A stretch of DNA of 64,000 nucleotides from Mesorhizobium xinjiangense (GTDB lineage Bacteria > Pseudomonadota > Alphaproteobacteria > Rhizobiales > Rhizobiaceae), in contig NZ_WOAC01000013.1 in the NCBI RefSeq assembly GCF_009749525.1, forward strand, positions 186,001-250,000, read 5' to 3'. The notes beneath the pieces were generated by a model, which was not told the origin of the DNA, searched no databases, and saw nothing but the letters and a program-made list of their open reading frames with translations. This document shows, piece by piece, positions 8,660-17,246 of this stretch; the first letter of the stretch is position 1; the number at the start of each line of letters is the position of its first letter. The translations under genes were made by a program, and so were the position numbers.

Positions 8660-9864
8660 CACAAACCCCCGCCGCTTTTGGCCCGCTCGCCGGGCTCAAG
8701 GTGCTCGACATCGCCACGATCATCGCCGCCCCCTTTGCCGCCTCGCTGCTGGCGGATTTCGGCGCGGATGTCATCAAGCTGGAGATCCCCGGCAAAGGCG
8801 ACGGGTTGCGCGCCTTTCCGCCGTTCCGCGACGACAAACCGTTGTGGTGGAAGGTGACGAACCGTGGCAAACGCTATGGCACGCTGGACCTGCGCCGGCC
8901 CGAGGGGCTGGCGATCATGAAGCGCATGGTCGCCGACACCGATGTACTGATCGAGAATTTCCGCCCCGGTACGCTGGCCGATTGGGGACTGGACCGCGAG
9001 ACGCTATGGCAGATCAATCCGAAACTGGTGATCCTGCGCGTTTCGGCCTTTGGTCAGACCGGCCCGAAGGCAAGCATGGGCGGTTTTGCCCGCATCTTCG
9101 AGGCGATGGGCGGACTCACGCATATTACCGGCATGCCGGACAGCGCGCCGGTTCACCCCGGCTATCCAATTGCCGACGCGTTCGGCGGCCTTTTCGGGGC
9201 ATTCTCGATTCTGGCGGCGCTGTTCGGAATCCAGCGCAACGGGACTGAGGGCGAGGAGATCGACCTTGCTTTGACCGAGGCGACCTTCCGGCTGCTGGAG
9301 AACCTTGCCATCGAATATGACCAGCTGGGGCAGGTGCGCGAGCGCGACGGCAACAACAACCAGTACACCGCACCCGCCAACGTGTTCCGCACCAGCGACG
9401 GCCGCTATGTGACCGTGACCGGATCGACAGACAGCATGTTCGCCGCGAATATGCGCGCCATCGGTCGGGCCGATCTTGTTACCGATCCGCGCTTTGCAAC
9501 CAACCGCGCCCGGATGGAATGCCGCTCCGAGCTGGACTCGATTTTCAAGTCCTACATGGAGCGCCATCCGCTGGGCGATGTGCTGGCCGATTTCGCCCGC
9601 GAAGGCGGGGCGATCGGGCCGATCTATTCGGTCGAACAGATCTTTGCCGACCCGCAGGTGCAGGCACGCGAAATGGTCACCGAGGTCGCGGATGATGATT
9701 TCGGCACCGTGCGCATGCAGAACGTCGTCCCGCGCCTGACACGCAACCCGGGCCGTATCCGTTGGGCGGGCAAGGATCTCGGGGTGGATACGGATGCCAT
9801 TCTGAGCGATCTGGGCCTGAGCGCAGACGAGATTGCCGCCCATCGCGCGAAGGGGGTCATATGA
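8656..9864 (+). CDS. CaiB/BaiF family (class III) CoA-transferase
   Basis: A 402-residue class III CoA-transferase, which moves CoA between carboxylic acids without free intermediates. The N-terminal FGADVIKLEIPGKGD segment and the aspartate in PIADAFGGLFGAF near residue 175, the usual catalytic residue, are present. Length is standard. It is coupled to the lactonase (ATGA overlap at 8656) and to the enoyl-CoA hydratase (ATGA at 9861). With the CoA ligase at the window start, the operon has two ways to make a CoA ester, perhaps one for entry and one for recycling CoA from an end product. Confidence 0.92.
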   Translation: MTQTPAAFGPLAGLKVLDIATIIAAPFAASLLADFGADVIKLEIPGKGDGLRAFPPFRDDKPLWWKVTNRGKRYGTLDLRRPEGLAIMKRMVADTDVLIENFRPGTLADWGLDRETLWQINPKLVILRVSAFGQTGPKASMGGFARIFEAMGGLTHITGMPDSAPVHPGYPIADAFGGLFGAFSILAALFGIQRNGTEGEEIDLALTEATFRLLENLAIEYDQLGQVRERDGNNNQYTAPANVFRTSDGRYVTVTGSTDSMFAANMRAIGRADLVTDPRFATNRARMECRSELDSIFKSYMERHPLGDVLADFAREGGAIGPIYSVEQIFADPQVQAREMVTEVADDDFGTVRMQNVVPRLTRNPGRIRWAGKDLGVDTDAILSDLGLSADEIAAHRAKGVI

Positions 9865-10667
9865 CGCCGACGACCACGCGCCTGATCACTGAAACGCGCG
9901 CCGATGGGGTGCGCATCCTGACGCTGGACGGGGCCGGGACGCGCAATGCCATCGGCCCGGCGATCTATGCCGAGCTGTCCGCCGCGATCATCGATGCGGG
10001 GGTCGACCCCGTGGTGCGGTCGCTGGTGCTGACCGGGGCGAACGGCTTTTTCAGTTCGGGCGGAAATGTCGCCAGCCTGCAAGAAGGTCGTAATCTTCCG
10101 CTGTCCGACGTGGCGCGCAACACCGACCTTTTGGGTGCGATGATCCTCGCCATCCGGGCCTGTCCCAAGCCGGTGATCGCGGCGGTTGAAGGCGGTGCTG
10201 CGGGTCTCGGCCTGTCGCTGGCGTTGGCCTGCGACATGATTGCCGCCACCCGGGGCGCACGCTTTACCGCTGCCTATGTCCGCATCGGCCTGACGCCGGA
10301 TGGCGGCGCCACCCATCTGCTGTGTGAGGCTCTGCCACGCCAGCTGGTTTCGGAAATGTGCCTTCTGGGACACCCGATGGAGGCTGAGCGCCTGCACGCT
10401 GCCGGTGCGATCAACCGGCTGGCCGATGCCGGGGGCGCGCTGGCGGCGGCTCTGGAACTGGCGCAGTCCTGTGCTGGCGGGGCTGCGGGCGCGATGGCAG
10501 TCATCAAGGATCAGATCAGGCAGGCGCCGCGCAACGGGCTGGCGGCCCAGCTGGACCTTGAGGCGCGGCACATCAATGCCGCGCGGTACGATGACGAGGC
10601 GGCCGAAGGGTTACAGGCCTTTCTGGAAAAGCGGCGGCCACGATTTCCCGGCGCACCTGACAATTGA
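9861..10667 (+). CDS. Enoyl-CoA hydratase/isomerase family protein
   Basis: A 268-residue crotonase-fold protein. The two oxyanion-hole segments are visible: SSGGNVASL near residue 64 and EGGAAGLGLSLALACDM near residue 110. The usual acidic pair is not fully conserved (GLTPDGGATHLL in place of the common E/G pattern), so hydratase versus isomerase or other crotonase chemistry is uncertain. The ATG at 9861 overlaps the preceding stop; an upstream extension to 9762 is only shadow frame. It probably hydrates the product of one of the acyl-CoA dehydrogenases. Confidence 0.88.
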   Translation: MTPTTTRLITETRADGVRILTLDGAGTRNAIGPAIYAELSAAIIDAGVDPVVRSLVLTGANGFFSSGGNVASLQEGRNLPLSDVARNTDLLGAMILAIRACPKPVIAAVEGGAAGLGLSLALACDMIAATRGARFTAAYVRIGLTPDGGATHLLCEALPRQLVSEMCLLGHPMEAERLHAAGAINRLADAGGALAAALELAQSCAGGAAGAMAVIKDQIRQAPRNGLAAQLDLEARHINAARYDDEAAEGLQAFLEKRRPRFPGAPDN

Positions 10668-10675
10668 GGAATCCT

Positions 10676-11869
10676 ATGATCCGCGATGAAAAACGGCTTG
10701 AGGCGCTTTTGGCCGAAGTGCACGAATGGGTCCGCACTGTAGTCCATCCCGCCGAAGACCGGGTTGCTGCCGAGGATGCGGTTCCCGACGAAATTGTCGC
10801 AGACATGGCCCGGCGCGGCTTTTTCGGCTGGTCCATCCCTGAGGAATATGGCGGGCTTGGTCTGACCACCGAAGAATTGGTGCGGGGCGCGCTGGAGCTG
10901 TCGCAATGCGCCGTCGCGTTCCGGGCGCGGGTAGGCACAAATACCGGCATCGGCTCGGAAGCACTGGTCGCCGATGGCACCGAGGCACAGAAGCGCCAAT
11001 GGCTGCCAAGGCTGGCGCGCGGCGAGGTGACCGGCAGCTTCGCACTGACTGAGCGAGAGGCGGGATCGGACGCCACCGCGCTGACCACGTCGGCCAGGCG
11101 TGACGGGGACGATTACGTCCTCAACGGGCGCAAGTGCTACATCACCAATGCACCGATTGCCGGATTGTTCACCGTGCTTGCCCGAACCGATGCGGACCAG
11201 CCCGGCGCGCGCGGCATCTCGGCGTTTCTGGTCGAGCGCGGCATGCCGGGCTTGTCTGTCTCGGCCCCCTACCGGATGATGGGGCAGGCGGGTTCGCCGG
11301 TCGGCGAGGTCATTCTGGAGGATGTGCATGTTCCTGCGGTCAACCTCGTCGGGGGCATCGAGGGCAGGGGCTTTCACACCGCGATGAAGGTGTTGAACAA
11401 GCAGCGCATTCATCTGGCGGCACTGTGCACCGGTCCGGCGATCCGGATGCTGGACCTTGCCATGGATCACGCGGAAACCCGGCAACAATCGGGCCGCGCC
11501 ATCGTCGATTTCCAGCTGGTCGCGGCGCTGCTGGCTGATTGCCGCACTGACATTGCCGCAGCGCAGGCGCTGGTGTTGCAGACGGCGAAGGCCCGGGATC
11601 GGGGCGAGGACATCGCGCTAGAGGCGTCGATGTGCAAATACTTCGCATCCGAGGCCTGTGGCCGCGTTGCAGACCGCTGCGTGCAGGTGTTCGGCGGCGC
11701 GGGCTATGTCGCCGATCATTCCCCGATCGAGCGTTACTACCGCGATGTGCGGCTGTTCCGCCTGTACGAGGGGACCAGCCAGATCCACCAGCTGAACATC
11801 GTCAAACAAATGCGGCGTCGCCGGGCGGAAACCGCCGGTCAGGCGCGATGGCCAACGAGTGCCGTTTAA
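10676..11869 (+). CDS. Acyl-CoA dehydrogenase (full-length, single-gene type)
   Basis: A 397-residue acyl-CoA dehydrogenase with all family landmarks: flavin segment GSFALTEREAGSDATAL near residue 122, QVFGGAGYVADH near 342 and LYEGTSQIHQL near 364, in which the glutamate is the classical catalytic base. This distinguishes it from the YAGT enzyme at 1576. The ATG at 10676 has GAGGA five bases upstream and is preferred over the TTG at 10664. It is the last gene of the first operon; what follows is non-coding or decayed. Confidence 0.92.
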   Translation: MIRDEKRLEALLAEVHEWVRTVVHPAEDRVAAEDAVPDEIVADMARRGFFGWSIPEEYGGLGLTTEELVRGALELSQCAVAFRARVGTNTGIGSEALVADGTEAQKRQWLPRLARGEVTGSFALTEREAGSDATALTTSARRDGDDYVLNGRKCYITNAPIAGLFTVLARTDADQPGARGISAFLVERGMPGLSVSAPYRMMGQAGSPVGEVILEDVHVPAVNLVGGIEGRGFHTAMKVLNKQRIHLAALCTGPAIRMLDLAMDHAETRQQSGRAIVDFQLVAALLADCRTDIAAAQALVLQTAKARDRGEDIALEASMCKYFASEACGRVADRCVQVFGGAGYVADHSPIERYYRDVRLFRLYEGTSQIHQLNIVKQMRRRRAETAGQARWPTSAV

Positions 11870-11924
11870 AGCGAACGGCTTGTAGATCGTCACTGCATCC
11901 ACCATTTAGGCGAGCCAACCGCCC

Positions 11925-12298
11925 ATCCCGCTGCACGCTGATGTTCAGCGCTGGCGGCTGGGGCTGATGCGCATGGAACTGATGCAGACCATGGGGATGC
12001 AGGCCTCTGTGGTCGCTGACATCAGCGGTTGCAACCTCGCTGCCGCCCTGGCGGCTGCGCCGCTATTGATGCCGGGACGGGCGATGCGGTGGCCGCCATC
12101 CAGACTGCCTGTGGCGGGACACCGGCAGCCGTGATCGGTTTCATCGGCGCTGAGGCGACAGCGCGGCTGGGCTTCGACTGTCTGGCAAGGGGCGGAACCA
12201 AGGTTGCCGTGGACCTGTTCGGCGGCCCAGCACCCCGGTCACTGCTGCAGATCACATTGAAATCGGTGAGCATTGGGCGCAGCAATGTCGGCGACTGA
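11925..12298 (+). pseudogene. Relic of a zinc-dependent alcohol dehydrogenase (C-terminal part)
   Basis: Two frames together read like the nucleotide-binding half of a medium-chain alcohol dehydrogenase. The first (about 11950-12055) gives LGLMRMELMQTMGMQASVV then AALAA; the second (12029-12298) gives IDAGTGDAVAAIQTACGG, then GFIGAEATARLGFDCLARGG and ends in SIGRSNVGD. A frameshift near 12055 separates them. The catalytic N-terminal domain and the last part are absent. It is a dead fragment, perhaps once the alcohol dehydrogenase of the upstream operon. Confidence 0.7.
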
Positions 12299-12458
12299 TT
12301 GATTTCGCGGCGCTGAGAACCCTGGCCTGAAAGAGCGGCCTGAGGCCCTTTCCCCGCGCAGCCTGTCCCCTATCCGAGGCAAATGCCATGATGGACCGGC
12401 TGCCGGCGGTCAGATTCCGGGGCGCGCTGTTCTGGTCTCTGATCGACAGAGGTGAAAC

Positions 12459-12479
12459 TGGCCCGGTGATTCCGGGCCA
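12459..12479 (-). terminator. Hairpin terminator of tctC
   Basis: TGGCCCGG-TGATT-CCGGGCCA is a perfect 8-bp stem with a 5-base loop, located 10 bases beyond the tctC stop. On the minus strand it is followed by GTTT, a short T-stretch, consistent with an intrinsic terminator. Confidence 0.6.
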
Positions 12480-12488
12480 ATCCGATTC

Positions 12489-13469
12489 TTACTCGATCGA
12501 GATCCCCGCAGCCTCGACAATGTCGCGGAACTTCGCGTTCTCTTCCGCCACGAACCCGGTGATTTTTTCGGGGCCGTAGTCAATCAGGGACATTGTACCG
12601 TTGCCCTCGAGATAGGTGATCAGACGCTCGGTGCCCAAAGCGTCACGCAGGGCGTCGGAGATGCGCGTGACGACCTCGTCCGGAGTACCGGCGGGGGCAG
12701 ACATCAAAGTCCACCCGGCGTTTGTCGCGTCGGGATAACCGGCCTCGCTCAGGCTGGGGACATCGGGGAAGCGGGTATGCCGTTCGATCCCGGTTGTGGC
12801 CAGAACGCGCAGCTGACCGCCGTCGATATAGGGTGCCAGTACCGCCGAATAGTCGAAGGTAAGGTCGATGACACCGGAAACCAGATCGGCAAGCTGGTTG
12901 CCGCCGGTCCGGTACGGGACGTGCTGAATATCGACATCGGTCGCATGCCGGAAAAGCTCACCGGCAAGGTGCTGGGCCGTGCCGATTCCGGGCGAGCCAA
13001 AGTTCAGGCTCGCCGGGTTTTCCTGCGCGTAAGCGATCAGTTCTTCCACGGTCTGGTAGGGGGCATCCTGTGGCACCACCAGAAGCTGGCTTGAATAGGA
13101 TACGCCATGGACATGCCGCAGCGCCGTCATCGGATCGTAGCGCACCGAGCCCGGGGTCAGGGCCGGCAGGATCGCCATCGGTCCGGATGAGGCGTAGAGG
13201 ATGGTGTAGCCGTCAGGATCGCTGGAAATCACTGTCTCGGTGCCAACCAAGCCGCCGGCACCGGGACGATTTTCCACCACGACGGGCTGACCCAGTGCCT
13301 CGGACATCGGTTCCGAGAGAAGGCGGGCGGTCGTATCGGTCACGCCTCCGGCACCGAAGGGCACGACCAGCGTGATGGCCCGTTCCGGATACGCCTGAGC
13401 GGCGGCGCTGCCCACCATGGCGCTGAGCAGGATGCCGGCGGCCGCTACCGCCTGTGTGTAATGTCTCAT
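12489..13469 (-). CDS. tctC: Tripartite tricarboxylate transporter substrate-binding protein (TctC/Bug family)
   Basis: A 326-residue periplasmic binding protein. Residues 1-25 form a Sec signal peptide with a cleavage-like AAAQA site, followed by YPERAITLVVPFGAGGVTD, the standard Bug-family beginning. Other family segments are VVVENRPGAGG near residue 60 and LNFGSPGIGTAQHLAGELF near 155. TctC captures a carboxylate and hands it to TctA/TctB. It is transcribed away from a tctB-tctA pair; two operator-like sites lie in between. It is the only binding protein for two TctBA membrane modules in this window. Confidence 0.93.
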   Translation of the reverse strand: MRHYTQAVAAAGILLSAMVGSAAAQAYPERAITLVVPFGAGGVTDTTARLLSEPMSEALGQPVVVENRPGAGGLVGTETVISSDPDGYTILYASSGPMAILPALTPGSVRYDPMTALRHVHGVSYSSQLLVVPQDAPYQTVEELIAYAQENPASLNFGSPGIGTAQHLAGELFRHATDVDIQHVPYRTGGNQLADLVSGVIDLTFDYSAVLAPYIDGGQLRVLATTGIERHTRFPDVPSLSEAGYPDATNAGWTLMSAPAGTPDEVVTRISDALRDALGTERLITYLEGNGTMSLIDYGPEKITGFVAEENAKFRDIVEAAGISIE

Positions 13470-13516
13470 GGGTTCCTCCCTGATGTCGTAGAGCAGCCGA
13501 AGTCATGCCCAAGGCA

Positions 13517-13536
13517 CTGACTGACCGGACAGTCAG
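13517..13536. promoter_or_regulatory. Operator-like site 1 in the tctC/tctB intergenic region
   Basis: CTGACTGACCGGACAGTCAG has 7-bp inverted arms (CTGACTG/CAGTCAG). It sits just downstream of the minus-strand -10 candidate (13540-13545), so a bound protein would cover the tctC transcription start. It is the inverted twin of site 2. The size and symmetry fit a TetR-type dimer, but no regulator gene is adjacent. Confidence 0.65.
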
Positions 13537-13539
13537 CAG

Positions 13540-13567
13540 ATAATACGCAATGCGCGCCTCGACGCAA
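13540..13567 (-). promoter_or_regulatory. Candidate tctC promoter
   Basis: On the minus strand, TTGCGT (13562-13567) and TATTAT (13540-13545) are separated by 16 bases, a fair sigma70-type match. It lies about 70 bases before the tctC start and directly abuts operator site 1. Confidence 0.5.
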
Positions 13568-13627
13568 CACCCCTGAGCCCGCTCTTTTTCGGAATTGCGT
13601 ATCGACGAGCCAACCCCATTCTGCTAG

Positions 13628-13646
13628 TGACCGTCCGGTCAGTCAG
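13628..13646. promoter_or_regulatory. Operator-like site 2 in the tctC/tctB intergenic region
   Basis: TGACCGTCCGGTCAGTCAG is the reverse complement of site 1 with one mismatch over 19 bases. It lies 48 bases before the tctB start, a place suited to repressing the plus-strand promoter (TTGCGT at 13595-13600 is a possible -35; the -10 is poor). Confidence 0.6.
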
Positions 13647-13693
13647 GAGGCTTCCGCCAGGCTCGGATCGGGGATGCGGCTGAAGGAGAGAAC

Positions 13694-14155
13694 ATGACGA
13701 AGGACTTAGTGGGTGGCGTCATCGCCATTCTTCTGGGGCTCGCCTTTTGCGCCTACGCCTATGCACATCTGGATATCGGCTCGTTCCGTCGACTTGGGCC
13801 GGGCATGTTTCCCTGTATCGTGGGCGCGGCGCTAGCGCTTCTGGGGGCAGCGCAGGTTCTCGTGGCACGCCGCCAGCCTGTAACATCCGGAGAACCTTCA
13901 GATCTGGCATTCGGCGAATTCCGCCTGCGGTCGGTCGTCTGGGTGCTGGCGTCGGTCATCGCCTTCGGATTGAGCATCCGCACGCTCGGGCTGATCCCGG
14001 CGATTCTGCTTACCGTCGTCATCTCGACGCGCGCTGACAGCGAGACCCACCTGCTGACCGCGCTGGTGCTGGCAGCGGGGCTTTCCTTGTTGTGCTGGCT
14101 GATCTTCGGGGCGGCACTCGGCCTTCCGATTGCGCTTCTGCGCTTCGATTTCTGA
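13694..14155 (+). CDS. tctB: Tripartite tricarboxylate transporter, small membrane subunit TctB (second system)
   Basis: A 153-residue protein with four hydrophobic segments and the TctB-type sequence RLGPGMFPCIVG near residue 35. It is the small inner-membrane subunit of the second TTT carrier in the window. It is preceded by GGAGAG eight or so bases before the ATG, is divergent from tctC and is followed by tctA after 10 bases. Its promoter region contains operator site 2, so transport should be inducible together with tctC. Confidence 0.9.
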   Translation: MTKDLVGGVIAILLGLAFCAYAYAHLDIGSFRRLGPGMFPCIVGAALALLGAAQVLVARRQPVTSGEPSDLAFGEFRLRSVVWVLASVIAFGLSIRTLGLIPAILLTVVISTRADSETHLLTALVLAAGLSLLCWLIFGAALGLPIALLRFDF

Positions 14156-14165
14156 GGTTGATGGT

Positions 14166-15665
14166 ATGGAGATCCTGAGCAACGCTATTCTTGGCCTCGG
14201 CGTCGCGCTGAGCCTCACCAACCTGACATACTGCTTTTTCGGGGTTCTGTTGGGTACCTTGATCGGGGTCATTCCCGGCATCGGTGCCCTGACAGCCATT
14301 TCGATGCTGCTGCCGGTCACCTTTTACCTTGATCCGACCACCGCGCTAATCATGCTGTCGGGGATCTGGTACGGAACCAGCTACGGCGGCAGCACCACTT
14401 CGATCCTGCTGAACATTCCCGGCACGCCTGCGAATGCGATCACCTGCCTTGACGGCTATCCCATGGGCCAGCAGGGCCGCGCCGGGGTTGCGCTGTTCAT
14501 GACGACGATCGCGTCCTTCGCTGCGGCGTCGATCGGCATCGTGATCTGCATGGTCTTCGCTCCGGTTATCGCCGCCTACGCCCTGCGCTTCGGACCACCT
14601 GAATATTTCGCGATCATCCTGTTCGGTCTTGTTGCCGCCTCGACGATCTCGAACGGCTCACCGATCAAGGCGCTGGCGATGGTGGTCGTCGGTCTGATGG
14701 CGGGGTCGGTGGGCATGGACGTCTATACAGGCTCGTTGCGGTTTACTGGCGGCGCAACCGAACTCATGGACGGGATCGGCCTGGTCGCGCTGGCAGTGGG
14801 CATCTTCGGTGTCTCTGAGATCATCATGTCCGTGGGCCAGAAGGTCGGGACGGTGATCTCGGCCAAGGACATCACATTCCGCTCCATGCTGCCAACGCGT
14901 CGCGACATGCGCGATTCCGTCGGCCCGGTGCTACGCGGAACAGGTTTCGGGACGTTCTTTGGCACGTTGCCGGGCACCGGGCCGTCGATCGCGGCTTTCA
15001 TCGCATATGCCACCGAGAAACGGGTGGCGCGCAATCGCCGGAACATGGGCAATGGCGCCATCGAGGGGATCATGGCCCCCGAAGCGGCGAACAACGCAGC
15101 CGATCAGGCGAGCTTCATTCCCACCTTGTCGCTGGGCATTCCCGGAAGCCCCACGATGGCGCTCATGCTGGGGGCGCTAATGGTGCATGGCATCACCCCT
15201 GGCCCCAATCTGATCGCTGAACAACCGTCACTGTTCTGGGGCTTAATGATGAGCTTCTGGATAGGCAACCTGATGCTGCTGGTGCTGAATATCCCGCTGA
15301 TCGGAATCTGGGTGCGGATGCTGACCATTCCGTACAACCTGCTTTACCCGGCTGTACTGGTCTTCATCTGCATCGGCGTCTACTCGATCGGCAACAGCAC
15401 GTTCGAGGTGATGGTGACCGCGGGCTTCGGGCTTTTCGGCTACGCGGTCCGTTACATGGGTTATCCGGTCGCGCCTCTGCTGCTGGGCTTCGTGCTTGGC
15501 CCGCTGCTTGAGGAGCATTTCCGGCGCGCCCTGCTGGTCTCGCGCGGCGATTTTTTGGTGTTTGCGGGGAGCGGGATCAGCGTTGCCTTTTTGCTGCTGA
15601 CAATGCTGCTTCTGATCTGGGGTGGCTGGTCCAGCTACAGGGATCGCCGCGCGTTGTTCACTTAG
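14166..15665 (+). CDS. tctA: Tripartite tricarboxylate transporter, large membrane subunit TctA (second system)
   Basis: A 499-residue polytopic membrane protein, clearly paralogous to the TctA at 6208: GVIPGIG near residue 37, YGTSYGGSTTSILLNIPGT near residue 73, GTLPGTGPS, PEAANNAA and LSLGIPGSPTMA all recur at the same places. The ATG at 14166 is preferred; the frame upstream to 14130 lies inside tctB. It forms a transporter with the adjacent TctB and the divergent TctC. Confidence 0.93.
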   Translation: MEILSNAILGLGVALSLTNLTYCFFGVLLGTLIGVIPGIGALTAISMLLPVTFYLDPTTALIMLSGIWYGTSYGGSTTSILLNIPGTPANAITCLDGYPMGQQGRAGVALFMTTIASFAAASIGIVICMVFAPVIAAYALRFGPPEYFAIILFGLVAASTISNGSPIKALAMVVVGLMAGSVGMDVYTGSLRFTGGATELMDGIGLVALAVGIFGVSEIIMSVGQKVGTVISAKDITFRSMLPTRRDMRDSVGPVLRGTGFGTFFGTLPGTGPSIAAFIAYATEKRVARNRRNMGNGAIEGIMAPEAANNAADQASFIPTLSLGIPGSPTMALMLGALMVHGITPGPNLIAEQPSLFWGLMMSFWIGNLMLLVLNIPLIGIWVRMLTIPYNLLYPAVLVFICIGVYSIGNSTFEVMVTAGFGLFGYAVRYMGYPVAPLLLGFVLGPLLEEHFRRALLVSRGDFLVFAGSGISVAFLLLTMLLLIWGGWSSYRDRRALFT

Positions 15666-15678
15666 GAACTCCTGGTTA

Positions 15679-15701
15679 GGGCGGTTCTTGGTTATCCGCC
15701 C
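15679..15701 (+). terminator. Weak hairpin after tctA
   Basis: GGGCGG and CCGCCC can pair across an 11-base loop 14 bases after the tctA stop. There is no T-run, so termination here is only a possibility. Confidence 0.3.
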
Positions 15702-16002
15702 ATCGTATTGCCCGCGAGGTCGTCGTGAAGCCGAGTCAGGACATAACCTACATCACGGACCATAATAGCATCCGCCCGCCGCTCGTGCACGATGATGACA
15801 TCAACCTTCTCAAGGCGCACCCAATGCGTGCTGTGGCGATAGCAAAAGGCTTGCGCATGCAGGTCGGTTGCAATGACCTGGAGACGAATAATCGGCTTAG
15901 TTCCACAGGGAAACCAACAGTCGAGAAGAAGAAACGCTCTCCCCATCTGGTCGACCGATCAGCATGATGAATAGCCCCCGCGTTCTGTAAGCCCCTTCGG
16001 GG

Positions 16003-16115
16003 TCAGGTTTGGTGTCGTCGTTCGAACTCGACGGGTGACAGCATCCCGTTCCAGACGTGCTTGCGCGGGGGGTGTAGAATATCTCGATGTAGTCGAACGC
16101 GTCCTTTCTTGCCTA
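16003..16115 (-). pseudogene. C-terminal remnant of an IS3-family transposase (OrfB)
   Basis: On the minus strand KDAFDYIEIFYTP is followed, after a one-base shift, by RKHVWNGMLSPVEFERRHQT and a stop. This is the standard C-terminal end of IS3-family OrfB integrases (FDYIE.FYNxxRxHxxxxxxSPxxFE). Nothing upstream of it is recognisable and no intact inverted repeat was seen, so only the tail of an old insertion survives. Confidence 0.75.
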
Positions 16116-16224
16116 AACCGGCTATCAGCGACCTTCAGTCGGCGACGGAGCGCAAGGGTGCGGTCTGCTAGGCTTCATCGCGGAAGACACGGGCGTCTCT
16201 TGAGCTGCTTAGGCGCTGTCGTCG

Positions 16225-17246
16225 TCAGGCGTTCCCGCTCGCGATCAGCGTCTTGTGTGCGGCGCGGAAGGCATTCTGCAGCCTCTTGTTGTCGAGGCCT
16301 TCGAGGGCATGGAGGTTGAGAAACTGGCGCCCGGCGAACAGCTTGCGGTCGACGGGGGTTAGGTCTGCTTCGTCGCAGACCTCTTGCCAGAAGTTGGCGA
16401 TGGTCTTGATCTGGTGCTCGATAAGCGCTGCGGCTTCCGCTTCTTTCAGGTGATAATCCGACGCGGCGGCGAGCAGAGTGGCGAGCGTGCTGGCACGGCC
16501 CTCGCCCTTGATGAGCATGGCTTGCGTGGCTTCACTGCCTGTGCGGCCTTGTGGGCAGATGTCATAGGCGGGCGTGAGCGTGAGCATTCTGCCGTCCCAG
16601 AAGGCGGCATGGTTGCGGGCGTGGTCGTCGGTATTTCCGCAAAGCACGTTGAAGCAGATCCGCCTGTAGAGCTCCTTGAGTGTGTCCTTCGGGTCAGTGA
16701 AGCGGTGGCGGATGAGTTCGGCGAGGTCTTCGTAAGAGGCGTAACGGGCCATCATCTCATCGAGCCCGAGCATGGTGAGGGCCGAGACCATGGCGCGGCG
16801 CGTCCAGCCGTCCCGTGTGTGTTGGCGGTCGAATCGCTTGATCAGCAGCACATCCTTATGGGCGGCACGGGTCATACGGGCGCGGCGTTGAGCCCGCAGG
16901 CAGATGCCAGCTTCATCGCGATGAATTCGGCCTTCACGACGCTGTAGGTGTCGTTTGTCGCGGAGAATTTGGCGATGAGTTTCTTCGTCCCGTCGTCAAT
17001 GAGAGCCTTGGGACGTGCGCCGCCGATCGATGTGCCGTGATTGAGAGCCTGGTCGAGCGCCGGGGGTAACGGCACGCCTCTTTCGATGAGGGCGGCCGCC
17101 TCCATGAGCTCGTCAAGCGAGGCCTGTGCGGCAAGGCGGGGGACATACTCTGAGGCCGATGCCTGAAAATCAAGGGCACCAATGCGGTCAGAGCCTGACT
17201 GGAGCAGGAAGGTCAGCTCGCAGGCTGTCAAAGTCATTTCCTGCAT
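16225..17246 (-). pseudogene. hipA: HipA-like toxin kinase, N-truncated and frameshifted
   Basis: HipA toxins are Ser/Thr kinases of type II toxin-antitoxin systems. Two overlapping frames together cover the HipA body: 17246-16872 (IGALDFQAS, IGGARPKALI, KFSATNDTYSVVKAEFIAM) and 16875-16225 (LLIKRFDRQ, GNTDDHARNHAAFW, LTPAYDICPQ). Between them GTATGA breaks the frame where homologues continue from LNAAPV into the kinase core. The catalytic NTDDHxRN motif is intact. About 85-90 N-terminal residues expected in HipA are missing and no HipB antitoxin is present. The upstream break coincides with the start of plasmid-type genes, so the gene was probably cut when the island arrived or was rearranged. 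A sequencing error could explain the frameshift but not the truncation. Confidence 0.8.

Larger units (their letters stand above)
15666..16224. other. Stretch without intact gene (tctA to hipA)
   Basis: These 559 bases hold the weak hairpin and an IS3-type transposase tail. An 80-codon frame at 15725-15967 (GTG start) and its antisense frame do not resemble a family I know. This looks like eroded insertion-site DNA at the left flank of the mobile island. Confidence 0.5.

Noticed and set aside
15725-15967. 80-codon frame after tctA
   Set aside because: GTG start without a ribosome-binding site, no familiar family, and it lies in DNA that otherwise looks like eroded insertion-element flank; kept only as a note.
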